Shown here: positions 9,771 through 18,021 of the stretch, piece by piece | Layout of the letters: the number at the start of each line of letters is the position of its first letter | Position numbering within the stretch: position 1 is the stretch's first letter | Assembly (NCBI RefSeq): GCF_016834455.1 | Contig: NZ_CP069213.1 | Coordinates: forward strand, 2,976,501 to 3,040,500 | Source: Shewanella litorisediminis | Lineage (GTDB): Bacteria > Pseudomonadota > Gammaproteobacteria > Enterobacterales > Shewanellaceae | Reading direction: 5' to 3' | DNA: 64,000 bases | Translations under genes and position numbers: made by a program | Notes under the pieces: generated by a model | What the model was told of the DNA's origin: nothing | Database searches by the model: none | Seen by the model: the letters and a program-made list of their open reading frames with translations, nothing else

Positions 9771-9849
9771 CTCGGTTCCCTGGAGCTAGAGATTCTCATT
9801 TCCGTGGAGACAACTTGTCACTCGGTTCCCTGGAGAGGTATCCATCCTG
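9771..9849 (-). repeat. Leader with three 15-bp repeats and GGA motifs (possible CsrA sites)
   Basis: On the minus strand the leader reads CTCCAGGGAACCGAG (9821-9835), CTCCACGGAAATGAG (9795-9809) and CTCCAGGGAACCGAG (9771-9785), spaced 26 and 24 bp. Each has CUC...GAG ends able to pair around a GGA-containing loop. CAGGATG (9843-9849), the classic CsrB-type repeat, precedes them. With the GGAG ribosome site this makes five GGA motifs. CsrA binding is inference; the repeats are directly visible. Confidence 0.6.
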
Positions 9850-9862
9850 GATTGACTAGAGG

Positions 9863-9884
9863 TGACAGGCATCTTGCCCTGTCA
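9863..9884 (-). ncRNA. 5' hairpin of the small transcript
   Basis: A 7-bp stem, TGACAGG / CCTGTCA, with an 8-base loop. It lies at the predicted 5' end, a few bases after the expected start site, where such hairpins often stabilise an RNA. Confidence 0.55.
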
Positions 9885-9893
9885 ACGAGAGCC

Positions 9894-9921
9894 AGTATAC
9901 CCAACTGTAGTTTTATTACAA
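9894..9921 (-). promoter_or_regulatory. Sigma-70-type promoter of the small transcript
   Basis: Minus strand TTGTAA, 16 bp, TATACT. The -10 matches the consensus at five of six positions. The start site is predicted near 9887, giving a transcript of about 490 nt that ends at the terminator at 9400. Confidence 0.6.
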
Positions 9922-10007
9922 GCATTATTTGAATATTTTTTGTTTTAGGTGATTTTCTGTAATTTTATTACACATTAAAACTGGGGTTATTTGTGATGGA
10001 TGTCGGA

Positions 10008-10044
10008 TAAAAATACGGAACACCTAAGGCATTCCGCTTTTTTT
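10008..10044 (-). terminator. Terminator after pepA
   Basis: CGGAA...TTCCG imperfect stem-loop flanked by an A run and a T run, so it can act in both directions. It lies shortly after the pepA stop codon and upstream of the small-transcript promoter. Confidence 0.65.
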
Positions 10045-10066
10045 CAACAAGTTATAAATTGTGTAA

Positions 10067-11596
10067 TTATTTTGTAATGTAATGACACATTACCGCCAAA
10101 GGCGATGCGGTTGGTTTACCATACAAAGGGTCCCCTTCTGTGGCACTGCCGGCAATGTCCAGATGCACATAGGGCAAGGGTTTATCACTGCCAAGACCGT
10201 GGGCTTCCAGGCCCGAGGCGCGGATAAGAAACGCCGCCGGGAACTGATGACCACGGGCCGTAACAGACGAAGGCGCATTATTGGAAGACAAAATATCCGA
10301 CGCACCGGACACGTCCTTAATCTTGTCAAAGTCTTCCCGGCGCAGTCTGGAAACCTCGAAGGGCTCGCCAACGCTGTCACCGAGTGCAGCAATCACACCG
10401 GTCACGCCGCCGCTATGGGCCACCGAGTTGGCCACTGCCGCCGGATAACCTCCGTAGGCGCGAACCACGTGGCCAGTCAGGGTTGCCACCGAAAATATCT
10501 CCGGGTTGACGGCGCCCACGGCCTTTTGACGCAGGTGACTTAAGATGTCAGCCAGCACCAGTCGGCCTTCGGCATCGGTATTGCCAATGCGCACCCGCAC
10601 ACCGGCATGGCTTGGGATGATTTCATCGGTGACAAAAGCCTCAGAGCCAATGCTGTTACGCACCAGTCCGAGTTCAGCAATTACACGGATCCCTTTGGGT
10701 TTCAATAAAGACAGGGTTTTCATCAGGCCTGCCACGGCGGCTGCGCCGCCCTTGTCACGGCTCATGCCTGCCATGGCGCCGCCAATTTTCAAATCGGCGC
10801 CGCCTGTGTCGTACACCACGCCTTTACCGGCAAACAGGAAGGTACGCTCAATCTCGCCCTCGCCCAGGTATTCGAGTTTCACGACTCTTGGCTGGTGACG
10901 ACCCACCGCAAAAGAGGCGCGGCCAACGGCGCTTAGCAGCGGATAGTCGCGCTCCAGTTCATCGCGGCCTTCAATCACCCGGGTGTGGATGTTGCTGCCC
11001 TCAAAAGCTTTAACGCAGTAATCAGCAAAAGCGGGCGCCGACATACGTTCAGGCTCGGTGCCGCACAGGTCCCGGGCAAGATTGCGGCCGGTTTCAAGGG
11101 CACAGGCAAGTGTGGCGAGCGACTCATCGGCGCCATAAAGGCCGATGGCTTCGATACTGCAAGGGGCAGCGCCCTGCTCCCGGGCCTCAAGGCTGGTCCA
11201 TAATTCCTGTCCACAGCCCAGAGCGGCAGCCAGCATGGCTTCAGCCTTATCGTCACGGCCAAACACCGCCAGCAGTGGCCGGGAAGCACCTGCGTCTCTT
11301 GCCATGGCAATGGCGCTGCGGGCAGCTTGGGTCACTGAGCGCACGTCTTCGTAATCGCCATAGCTACTGCCGATGGGGGCGTAAATCAAGCGGCCACCGG
11401 CGAGGCCCGGTGCCAGCAGTAAGGTGGTGGTCTTTCCCACCCGGTTGTCGATACTGGCGGCGTGACCTGCCAACAGACGTACTTCATCGAAGGAAACTGC
11501 ATCCAGTGAGGGGCTCAGCACCAAGAGCGCATCAAAGCCCTCGCCGGCGAAGATGCCATTTTCATCCTGTTCAACAACAAATTGTGCCTGAAACAT
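10067..11596 (-). CDS. M17 leucyl aminopeptidase family protein
   Basis: Cytosolic dizinc aminopeptidase of 509 residues. All family metal and catalytic residues are visible: the Lys and Asp in GKGVVYDTGG, the catalytic Lys in ADLK, the Asp in SRDKGGAA, and NTDAEGRLVLAD supplying Asp, Glu and the catalytic Arg. DKGGA replaces the more common DMGGA. I chose the ATG at 11596 (MFQAQFVV) with GGAC upstream; a longer frame reaching 11785 has no M17-like sequence and overlaps the promoter region shared with pepD. It is divergent from pepD, another peptidase. Confidence 0.9.
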   Translation of the reverse strand: MFQAQFVVEQDENGIFAGEGFDALLVLSPSLDAVSFDEVRLLAGHAASIDNRVGKTTTLLLAPGLAGGRLIYAPIGSSYGDYEDVRSVTQAARSAIAMARDAGASRPLLAVFGRDDKAEAMLAAALGCGQELWTSLEAREQGAAPCSIEAIGLYGADESLATLACALETGRNLARDLCGTEPERMSAPAFADYCVKAFEGSNIHTRVIEGRDELERDYPLLSAVGRASFAVGRHQPRVVKLEYLGEGEIERTFLFAGKGVVYDTGGADLKIGGAMAGMSRDKGGAAAVAGLMKTLSLLKPKGIRVIAELGLVRNSIGSEAFVTDEIIPSHAGVRVRIGNTDAEGRLVLADILSHLRQKAVGAVNPEIFSVATLTGHVVRAYGGYPAAVANSVAHSGGVTGVIAALGDSVGEPFEVSRLRREDFDKIKDVSGASDILSSNNAPSSVTARGHQFPAAFLIRASGLEAHGLGSDKPLPYVHLDIAGSATEGDPLYGKPTASPLAVMCHYITK

Positions 11597-11808
11597 GACC
11601 CGTCCTTTTGTTTTGATTGTGTATTGCAAGGCTCGGCTGATTATTCCTGCAATCAGTTTCATTTGCCACCCGGGATAAGACGTTTCACTGGAAACTTTGG
11701 CTTCCACGGCATGGATGTTTGCCCATCCACCCGGGCAACACACTGTGGTAAACTCGGCGCAATCAAGGGCGCACCGCCCAGTCATGACAAAAAAGCCGGG
11801 AGTATTCC

Positions 11809-13269
11809 GTGACTGCTATTAATCAGCTCTACCCTCAGCCCCTGTGGCAGTGGTTCGAACAAATCTGTGCCATTCCCCATCCGTCCAAACACGAAGCCGC
11901 CCTGAGTCAGCATATTCAGACCTGGGCCAAGGACAAGGGCCTGGCCGTAACAGTAGACAAGGTCGGCAACCTTATCATCCGCAAGGGTGCCACCGCCGGC
12001 ATGGAAAACCGCAAGACTGTGGTGATCCAGGCGCACATCGACATGGTGCCGCAAAAGAACAACGACAAGGTACACGACTTCACCAAAGATCCCATTGAAG
12101 CCTATGTGGACGGCGAGTGGGTAAAGGCCCGTGGCACTACCCTTGGCGCCGACAATGGCATCGGTATGGCATCTGCCCTGGCCATCCTTGGTAGCGATGA
12201 CATTCCCCACGGCCCACTGGAAGTGCTGCTGACCATAGACGAAGAAGCCGGTATGACCGGCGCCTTCGGTCTGGAAGCGGGTTACCTGGATGCCGAAATC
12301 CTGATTAACACCGACTCCGAACAGGAAGGCGAAATTTACATGGGCTGCGCCGGTGGTGTGGATGCCGAAATCACCCTGCCCATGGTGTGGGAAGCCCCTG
12401 CCGAGGGTTACAAGAGCTTTGCCCTGACCCTGTCTGGTCTCAAGGGTGGTCACTCCGGAGTGAACATTCACCTTGGCCGTGGTAACGCCAACAAGCTGCT
12501 GGCCCGTTTCCTGTTTGAAAACGTCGAGGCTCTGCAGCTGGAGCTGGCCGATTTCAACGGCGGCTCACTGCGTAACGCCATTCCCCGCGAAGCTGGCCTG
12601 ACCCTGATGGTACCGGCCGAGCACGAGCAAGGCTTGAAAGACGCCGTCAGTGCCTTTGAAGCCCTGGTGCGTGAAGAGTTGGCGATTGCCGATCCCGGCG
12701 CCGTTCTGACCCTGACCGAAGTCGCCGAGCCCAAGCGGGTGATGAGCGAGCACAGCCAGAACACCTTTATCGACCTGCTGAACGCCTGCCCCAACGGCGT
12801 AATGCGCATGAGCGATGAAGTGGCCGGTGTCACCGAGACCTCGCTGAACGTGGGCGTTATTACCACAAGCGAGCAGGACGTAAAAATTCTCTGCCTTATC
12901 CGCTCACTGATTGACTCTGGCCGCACCCAGGTTGAAGGCATGCTGATTGCGCTGTCTAACCTCGCCGGCGGTGAAATCGAGCTTTCTGGAGCCTACCCTG
13001 GCTGGAAGCCGGACAACAGCTCACCTGTGATGGCCATCGTCCGCGAAACCTATCAGGACATCTACAACAAAGAGCCTGTGATCATGGTTATTCACGCCGG
13101 TCTCGAGTGTGGCCTCTTTAAGAAGCCCTACCCCGAGATGGACATGGTCTCCATTGGCCCCACCATTCGCTTCCCCCACAGCCCGGATGAGATGGTCAAC
13201 ATCGAAACCGTGGGCCAGTACTGGCAGCTGCTGCTGGCGGTGCTGGAGCGTATTCCAGAAAAGGCCTGA
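11809..13269 (+). CDS. pepD: Aminoacyl-histidine dipeptidase (peptidase D, M20C)
   Basis: Cytosolic zinc dipeptidase that cleaves Xaa-His and other dipeptides; 486 residues, the usual length. The M20 metal-binding segments are clear: QAHIDMVPQ, GTTLGADNGIG and TIDEEAGMTGAFG, with HAGLECG near the C-terminus supplying a late ligand. The start is GTG at 11809, seven bases after GGGAG. Monocistronic, followed by a strong terminator. Confidence 0.97.
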   Translation: MTAINQLYPQPLWQWFEQICAIPHPSKHEAALSQHIQTWAKDKGLAVTVDKVGNLIIRKGATAGMENRKTVVIQAHIDMVPQKNNDKVHDFTKDPIEAYVDGEWVKARGTTLGADNGIGMASALAILGSDDIPHGPLEVLLTIDEEAGMTGAFGLEAGYLDAEILINTDSEQEGEIYMGCAGGVDAEITLPMVWEAPAEGYKSFALTLSGLKGGHSGVNIHLGRGNANKLLARFLFENVEALQLELADFNGGSLRNAIPREAGLTLMVPAEHEQGLKDAVSAFEALVREELAIADPGAVLTLTEVAEPKRVMSEHSQNTFIDLLNACPNGVMRMSDEVAGVTETSLNVGVITTSEQDVKILCLIRSLIDSGRTQVEGMLIALSNLAGGEIELSGAYPGWKPDNSSPVMAIVRETYQDIYNKEPVIMVIHAGLECGLFKKPYPEMDMVSIGPTIRFPHSPDEMVNIETVGQYWQLLLAVLERIPEKA

Positions 13270-13281
13270 GCCTAATCCCAT

Positions 13282-13312
13282 AAAAAAGGGCGACTCTTCA
13301 GTCGCCCTTTTT
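13282..13312. terminator. Bidirectional intrinsic terminator
   Basis: AAAAAAGGGCGAC-TCTTCA-GTCGCCCTTTTT, between convergent pepD and the LysR regulator gene. Confidence 0.92.
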
Positions 13313-13336
13313 ATTTATCTGTTGAAAATAGAAAAT

Positions 13337-14245
13337 CTAGCCGCTCACCAACGTCTTCATCAGGCTGCGAAGCCAAATCAGCGCCGGATGAGCACCAAGC
13401 GCCGGGTGCCAAACGCAGTTCAGGTGATAGCCAGGCACATCCTCGGGCAGCTGCAACCGCTTCATCGGCCAGTGTTCAGCCAGCAAATCTGCCACCTTTT
13501 TGGGCAGCACCAATAGATAGTCGCTACGGCACACAATCGCCGCCGCCGACATATAGCTTTGGCTGTTCACCGAAATACGCCGCGACAAACCCTGACTTTC
13601 AAGCCAGTTATCGAGCCTTGCTTCTGAGGTGCCAAGGGGGGAGTGAAACACATGGGCCATGCCGATAAGTTCGCTAAGCGCAATCTGCTCGCCAACACCG
13701 GGTAGGTCTTTGCGCACCAAACCTGCCAATGGCTCGGTCAGCCAGGTCTCCTTGCCAAGATACGCCGGCACCTGCATGTATTCATCAAAGCCCAGCACCA
13801 AGTCTATCTCACCGGATGCCAGCTCCGCCTCCGGCAAACGATCCCGCAGGATACGGATTTCGATACTGACGCCGGGGGCGAGCTCATTTAGCCGCTGCAT
13901 CAAAGGCGGCATCAGCACACACTCCACATAGTCGGTGGTGCACAGCACAAAGCGGCGCCGTGAGCTTTGGGGATCGAACGCTTCTTCTTCGCTGAGCTGC
14001 TGCTCCAAAAGCCTAAGCGCCTGACGCACGCCGCTGTGCAGATGCTGGGCGCGGGGTGTTGGCACCATACCCTGCGGGGTGCGCACCAAAAGTTGATCGC
14101 CAAAGGCGGTGCGCAGCCTGCCAAGGGCATGACTCATGGCCGGCTGACTGATAAAGAGGGACTCGGCCGCGCGGGTCACGCTGCCCTGGGTCATCAGGGC
14201 GTCAAAGGCAAGCAGCAGGTTAAGGTCGAGTTGATGGAGTTTCAT
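13337..14245 (-). CDS. LysR-family transcriptional regulator
   Basis: A 302-residue DNA-binding regulator. The N-terminal winged helix-turn-helix (about residues 1-60) reads LDLNLLLAFDALMTQGSVTRAAESLFISQPAMSHALGRLR in the usual LysR pattern. The remainder is the two-lobed effector-binding domain. ATG at 14245. It is divergent from the agmatine deiminase-amidase pair across a 385-bp intergenic region holding three 13-bp repeats, so it is a candidate regulator of that pair. The effector is unknown. Confidence 0.9.
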   Translation of the reverse strand: MKLHQLDLNLLLAFDALMTQGSVTRAAESLFISQPAMSHALGRLRTAFGDQLLVRTPQGMVPTPRAQHLHSGVRQALRLLEQQLSEEEAFDPQSSRRRFVLCTTDYVECVLMPPLMQRLNELAPGVSIEIRILRDRLPEAELASGEIDLVLGFDEYMQVPAYLGKETWLTEPLAGLVRKDLPGVGEQIALSELIGMAHVFHSPLGTSEARLDNWLESQGLSRRISVNSQSYMSAAAIVCRSDYLLVLPKKVADLLAEHWPMKRLQLPEDVPGYHLNCVWHPALGAHPALIWLRSLMKTLVSG

Positions 14246-14375
14246 GACCAATATTCATATCAATTATGGGCATATACATCTTATTCATTTGTTGTATGGC
14301 AGTGCAACTTCTTACACTGTGAAGGCTTCGACTTTGTCCCTGTGATGCAAGGCTTTTTCGATAAGGCTTCACTGC

Positions 14376-14414
14376 GTTTGAGTGGCGGGTTTGATTGGCG
14401 GGTTTAAGTGGCAG
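14376..14414 (+). repeat. Three tandem 13-bp repeats in the LysR-aguA intergenic region
   Basis: GTTTGAGTGGCGG, GTTTGATTGGCGG and GTTTAAGTGGCAG in perfect 13-bp register. The rest of 14246-14630 shows no gene and no strong promoter. The repeats may be a binding array for the adjacent regulator, or a neutral slippage product. Confidence 0.75.
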
Positions 14415-14630
14415 ACTTGATCGATTGCCTTGAGCCATTGCTTCGAAAAAGTCTCCAGGCTTGCCCGTGCCACAATACCCACGCTGGGATTCTGGACGTT
14501 CGAAGCTAAGATTAATTTCACCGCGCTGCCATGCTGCCAGACGGCGGCGCAAGACATAACGGCATGAGCCATTTTCCCATTACCGCCCCTGCGTGGCTTA
14601 ATGCCGATACAGGGTCGCAAGGACACAGCG

Positions 14631-15728
14631 ATGAGCATCAAGACCATTAACTCTACTCCCGCCAGTGATGGCTTCACCATGCCAGCCGAATGGGCACACC
14701 AGCAGGCCGTTTGGATGATCTGGCCCTATCGCCCAGATAACTGGCGCGAAGCCGGTCGCTTCGCACAGGCGACCTTTGCCAAGGTAGCCGATGCCATTGG
14801 CGGCGCCACGCCAGTGTTTATGGGGGTTCCAGCCGAGTTTATGGATAAGGCCCGCGCCATCATGCCCGCCCACGTGACCCTGGTTGAGATGAACAGCGAT
14901 GACTGCTGGGCCCGTGACACAGGCCCCACTGTGGTCACCAACGCCGCCGGCGAGTGCCGTGGCATCGATTGGGGCTTCAACGCCTGGGGCGGCCACAAGA
15001 GCGGCCTGTATTATCCATGGGATCAGGATGAAAAAGTGGCAGCCCAGATGCTCGCCCAGCACGGCATGGACAGATACCAGGCGCCGCTTATCCTCGAAGG
15101 TGGCTCCATCCATGTGGACGGCGAAGGCACCTGCCTCACTACCGCCGAGTGCCTTCTGAACGAAAACCGCAACCCACACCTCACCAAAGAGCAAATCGAA
15201 GCTCACCTGCGCGACTATCTTGGCGTGACAAGCTTTATCTGGCTGGGTGACGGCGTTTACATGGACGAGACCGATGGCCACATCGACAACATCTGCTGTT
15301 TTGTACGCCCAGGGGAAGTGGCCCTGCACTGGACCGACGATGTGAACGACCCGCAGTATGAGCGCTCTGTTGCCGCGCTGAAAGTGCTTGAAGCCGCGGT
15401 CGATGCCAAGGGCCGTAAACTTAAAGTATGGAAGCTGCCTCAGCCTGGCCCGCTGTACTGCACCGAGGAAGAGTCTGCCGGCGTTGAGAGCGGCACCGGC
15501 GTGCCACGTGAGGCCGAAGGCCGTCTGGCCGGTTCCTACGTGAACTTCCTTATCACCAACGACCGTATCGTCTACCCGCTTTTGGACGAAGCGACCGACG
15601 GTGAAGCTCAGCGCATTCTGGAAGAAATCTTCCCTGAGCATAAGGTTATCGGCGTGCCTGCCCGTGAGATCCTGCTCGGCGGTGGTAACATCCACTGCAT
15701 TACCCAGCAGATCCCATCCGGCAAGTAA
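14631..15728 (+). CDS. aguA: Agmatine deiminase
   Basis: Hydrolyses agmatine to N-carbamoylputrescine and ammonia in putrescine synthesis or agmatine catabolism. The 365 residues match the family. Recognisable segments are [55 protein letters not shown], the GHIDN histidine motif, and the catalytic cysteine (about Cys356) in [17 protein letters not shown] at 14631 after AAGGACA. The amidase gene follows after 126 bp containing a CGAGGC/GCCTCG stem without a T run, so the two may be cotranscribed. Confidence 0.96.
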   Translation: MSIKTINSTPASDGFTMPAEWAHQQAVWMIWPYRPDNWREAGRFAQATFAKVADAIGGATPVFMGVPAEFMDKARAIMPAHVTLVEMNSDDCWARDTGPTVVTNAAGECRGIDWGFNAWGGHKSGLYYPWDQDEKVAAQMLAQHGMDRYQAPLILEGGSIHVDGEGTCLTTAECLLNENRNPHLTKEQIEAHLRDYLGVTSFIWLGDGVYMDETDGHIDNICCFVRPGEVALHWTDDVNDPQYERSVAALKVLEAAVDAKGRKLKVWKLPQPGPLYCTEEESAGVESGTGVPREAEGRLAGSYVNFLITNDRIVYPLLDEATDGEAQRILEEIFPEHKVIGVPAREILLGGGNIHCITQQIPSGK

Positions 15729-15854
15729 TCAGCCTGACTATTTCTGCCATCGAGGCCCGGCTGTATGCCTGGAGCCTCGGTGAAAAGCATTCTGAGCGAT
15801 GTTGCTGTCCACGATGGCTGCCATCGCCACACGTTACTTTTGGGAGTCACCAGC

Positions 15855-17558
15855 ATGTTCGAAGTAACCGAGGTTTCCATTGCCGAGCTGCGCGGCGCGC
15901 TCGCATCCGGCCGCACCACAGCGGTCGAACTGGTTAAAGCGTATCTCGCCCGTATTGAAGCCTATGATGGCCCGGATACCGCCACCAAACTCAATGCGGT
16001 GGTGGTACATAACCCCGATGCGCTCAAAGAAGCCGAAGCGTCCGATGCGCGCCGCGCCCGTGGCGAGACCCTGGGGCCACTCGATGGCATCCCCTACACC
16101 GCCAAAGACAGCTATCTGGTGAAGGGCCTGACCGCCGCTTCCGGCAGCCCGGCCTTTAAAGATTTGGTTGCCCAGCGCGATGCCTTCACCGTGGAGCGTC
16201 TTCGCGCTGCCGGTGCCATCTGCCTTGGCAAAACCAACATGCCCCCCATGGCCAACGGCGGCATGCAGCGCGGCGTTTACGGCCGCGCCGAAAGCCCCTA
16301 CAACGCCGACTACCTGACTGCGCCCTTCGCCTCTGGCTCCTCCAATGGCGCCGGTACCGCCACCGCCGCCAGCTTCTGCGCCTTTGGCCTGGCCGAAGAA
16401 ACCTGGTCCAGCGGCCGTGGCCCGGCTTCCAACAACGGTCTGTGCGCTTACACCCCGTCCCGCGGCGTGATTTCAGTGCGCGGCAACTGGCCACTGACCC
16501 CCACCATGGATGTGGTGGTGCCCTACGCCCGCACCATGGCTGATTTGCTTGAAGTGCTGGATGTGGTGGTTGCCGATGATGCCGAGACCCGTGGCGATCT
16601 GTGGCGCATGCAGCCCTGGGTAAGCATCCCCAAGGCCTCGGAAGTGCGACCCGAGTCTTATCTCGCCCTCGCCTCCGGCACAGAAAGCCTTAAGGGCAAG
16701 CGCTTTGGTGTGCCCAAGATGTTTATCAACAAGGATGAACTGGCCGGCACCAGTGAAAACCCCGGTATTGGCGGCCCCACCGGTCAGCGCATTCATACCC
16801 GCGACTCTGTGATTGCTCTGTGGGAGCAGGCCCGCGAGGCGCTGGAAGCCGCCGGCGCTGAAGTGATTGAAGTGGAATTCCCGCTGGTTTCCAACTGCGA
16901 AGGCGACCGTCCCGGCGCACCAACCGTGTTCAACCGCGGCATAGTCACCCCTGAGTTCCTCCACGACGAGCTGTGGGAACTCTCGGGCTGGGCCTTCGAT
17001 GACTTCCTGCGTGCCAACGGCGATCCCAAGCTCAATAAGCTTGAAGACGTGGATGGGCCGAAGATCTTCCCCCACGACCCGGGCACCCTGCCAAACCGCG
17101 AGGGCGACCTTGCCGCCGGAATGGATGAGTACGTCAACATGGCCAAGCGCGGCATCAAGCCATGGAATGAAATTGCCACAGTGCCCGACGGTCTGCGTGG
17201 CCTTGAGAAGACCCGCAAGCTTGACCTCGAAGATTGGATGGATGCGCTTAAGCTAGATGCCGTGCTCTTCCCCACCGTGGCCGACGTGGGCCCTGCCGAT
17301 GCCGATGTGAATCCGGCTTCTGCCGATATCGCCTGGAGCAACGGCATTTGGGTAGCCAATGGCAACCTCGCCATCCGTCATCTTGGTGTACCGACCGTGA
17401 CCGTGCCCATGGGCGTGATGGCCGATATCGGTATGCCAGTGGGTCTGACCTTTGCAGGCCGTGCCTACGATGACAACGCGCTGCTAAGCCTTGCTTCGGC
17501 CTTTGAATCCACCGGCAATAAACGCAAGGTGCCGCCGCGTACGCCGCCGCTGGCATAA
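15855..17558 (+). CDS. Amidase-signature-family hydrolase, possible partner of aguA
   Basis: A 567-residue protein with the Ser-cisSer-Lys triad of amidase-signature enzymes: Lys84 in PYTAKDSY, the cis-Ser in SGSSNGAG, and the nucleophile about Ser186 in TWSSGRGPA. The last segment departs from the common GTDTGGSIRxPA but keeps SxRxPA. I start it at the ATG at 15855 after GGGAG; an in-frame upstream start at 15765 has no amidase similarity. It follows aguA, and no nitrilase-type AguB is in the window, so action on N-carbamoylputrescine is a hypothesis only. GatA is unlikely because gatB/C are absent. Confidence 0.85.
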   Translation: MFEVTEVSIAELRGALASGRTTAVELVKAYLARIEAYDGPDTATKLNAVVVHNPDALKEAEASDARRARGETLGPLDGIPYTAKDSYLVKGLTAASGSPAFKDLVAQRDAFTVERLRAAGAICLGKTNMPPMANGGMQRGVYGRAESPYNADYLTAPFASGSSNGAGTATAASFCAFGLAEETWSSGRGPASNNGLCAYTPSRGVISVRGNWPLTPTMDVVVPYARTMADLLEVLDVVVADDAETRGDLWRMQPWVSIPKASEVRPESYLALASGTESLKGKRFGVPKMFINKDELAGTSENPGIGGPTGQRIHTRDSVIALWEQAREALEAAGAEVIEVEFPLVSNCEGDRPGAPTVFNRGIVTPEFLHDELWELSGWAFDDFLRANGDPKLNKLEDVDGPKIFPHDPGTLPNREGDLAAGMDEYVNMAKRGIKPWNEIATVPDGLRGLEKTRKLDLEDWMDALKLDAVLFPTVADVGPADADVNPASADIAWSNGIWVANGNLAIRHLGVPTVTVPMGVMADIGMPVGLTFAGRAYDDNALLSLASAFESTGNKRKVPPRTPPLA

Positions 17559-17581
17559 GCCAATAGCTGAGACAGCCAGTT

Positions 17582-17606
17582 AAAAGCCACCCTCAGGGTG
17601 GCTTTT
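17582..17606 (+). terminator. Intrinsic terminator after the amidase gene
   Basis: AAAAGCCACC-CTCA-GGGTGGCTTTT, then more Ts, 23 bp after the stop codon. Confidence 0.88.
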
Positions 17607-17608
17607 CG

Positions 17609-17636
17609 TTTTTCACTTTTTGCTTTTCACTTTTTG
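17609..17636 (+). repeat. Two 14-bp direct repeats next to the terminator
   Basis: TTTTTCACTTTTTG then CTTTTCACTTTTTG in tandem. The CTTTTCACTT core recurs in the repeat after prs at 63724-63777. Confidence 0.6.
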
Positions 17637-17738
17637 ATAGGGGCGACAAGACCTGTCTTCACTTCTTTGCTATAACCATGGAACCATAAGTGACTGGCTC
17701 AGTCATAAACACATCGACTCAGCGTTCAAGGAAGACCC

Positions 17739-17990
17739 ATGCGCTTACTCCCTGTGACACTTGCCACAGCTCTTACCCTGCTGCTGACCGCCTGCAGTGC
17801 CAATCAGGTAAACCAATCTGGCTGCGCCTTTGTGACTGGCATTTATGAAAACGACAACCAAAATCGCAGCAACCCGGATCACAGAGAAACGACGGCCAAA
17901 GAAAATGCCGGGGTCGGCGTGATAAATGCCCTTTTTGCCGGAATAGCTGGCCTTTTCAAAGATGAGCATAAAGAGGAAAACTGCCTCTAG
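17739..17990 (+). CDS. Small lipoprotein of unknown function
   Basis: An 83-residue protein whose signal peptide ends in a lipobox (LLLTAC), so Cys20 or thereabouts is probably lipidated. The mature part is short and polar, with a region of many Asn, Asp and Glu, then a small hydrophobic stretch (VGVINALFAGIAGLF) near the end. I recognise no family. ATG at 17739 preceded by AAGGAAG. It lies 31 bp before the HerA-like ATPase gene and could share its transcript. Confidence 0.65.
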   Translation: MRLLPVTLATALTLLLTACSANQVNQSGCAFVTGIYENDNQNRSNPDHRETTAKENAGVGVINALFAGIAGLFKDEHKEENCL

Positions 17991-18021
17991 CTCACGGCAT
18001 CACTGACATGGAGAGCAACAG

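Larger units (their letters stand above)
9240..10066. other. 827-bp stretch without a conventional gene; holds a candidate small-RNA/small-protein unit
   Basis: Between the permease start and the pepA stop. The permease-proximal part (9240-9400) shows nothing clear. From 9400 to 9921 the minus strand carries a promoter, 5' hairpin, repeated GGA motifs, a 32-codon ORF, a 3' hairpin and a terminator, each listed separately. The remainder (9922-10066) is AT-rich and contains the pepA terminator. Confidence 0.8.

Noticed and set aside
11597-11785. 63-codon N-terminal extension of the M17 aminopeptidase
   Set aside because: The added residues are not peptidase-like and occupy the promoter region shared with divergent pepD; the internal ATG at 11596 has a plausible ribosome site.
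14598-15695. 365-codon minus-strand frame opposite aguA
   Set aside because: Antisense shadow of the agmatine deiminase gene; the composition is that of a mirrored high-GC-third-position gene.
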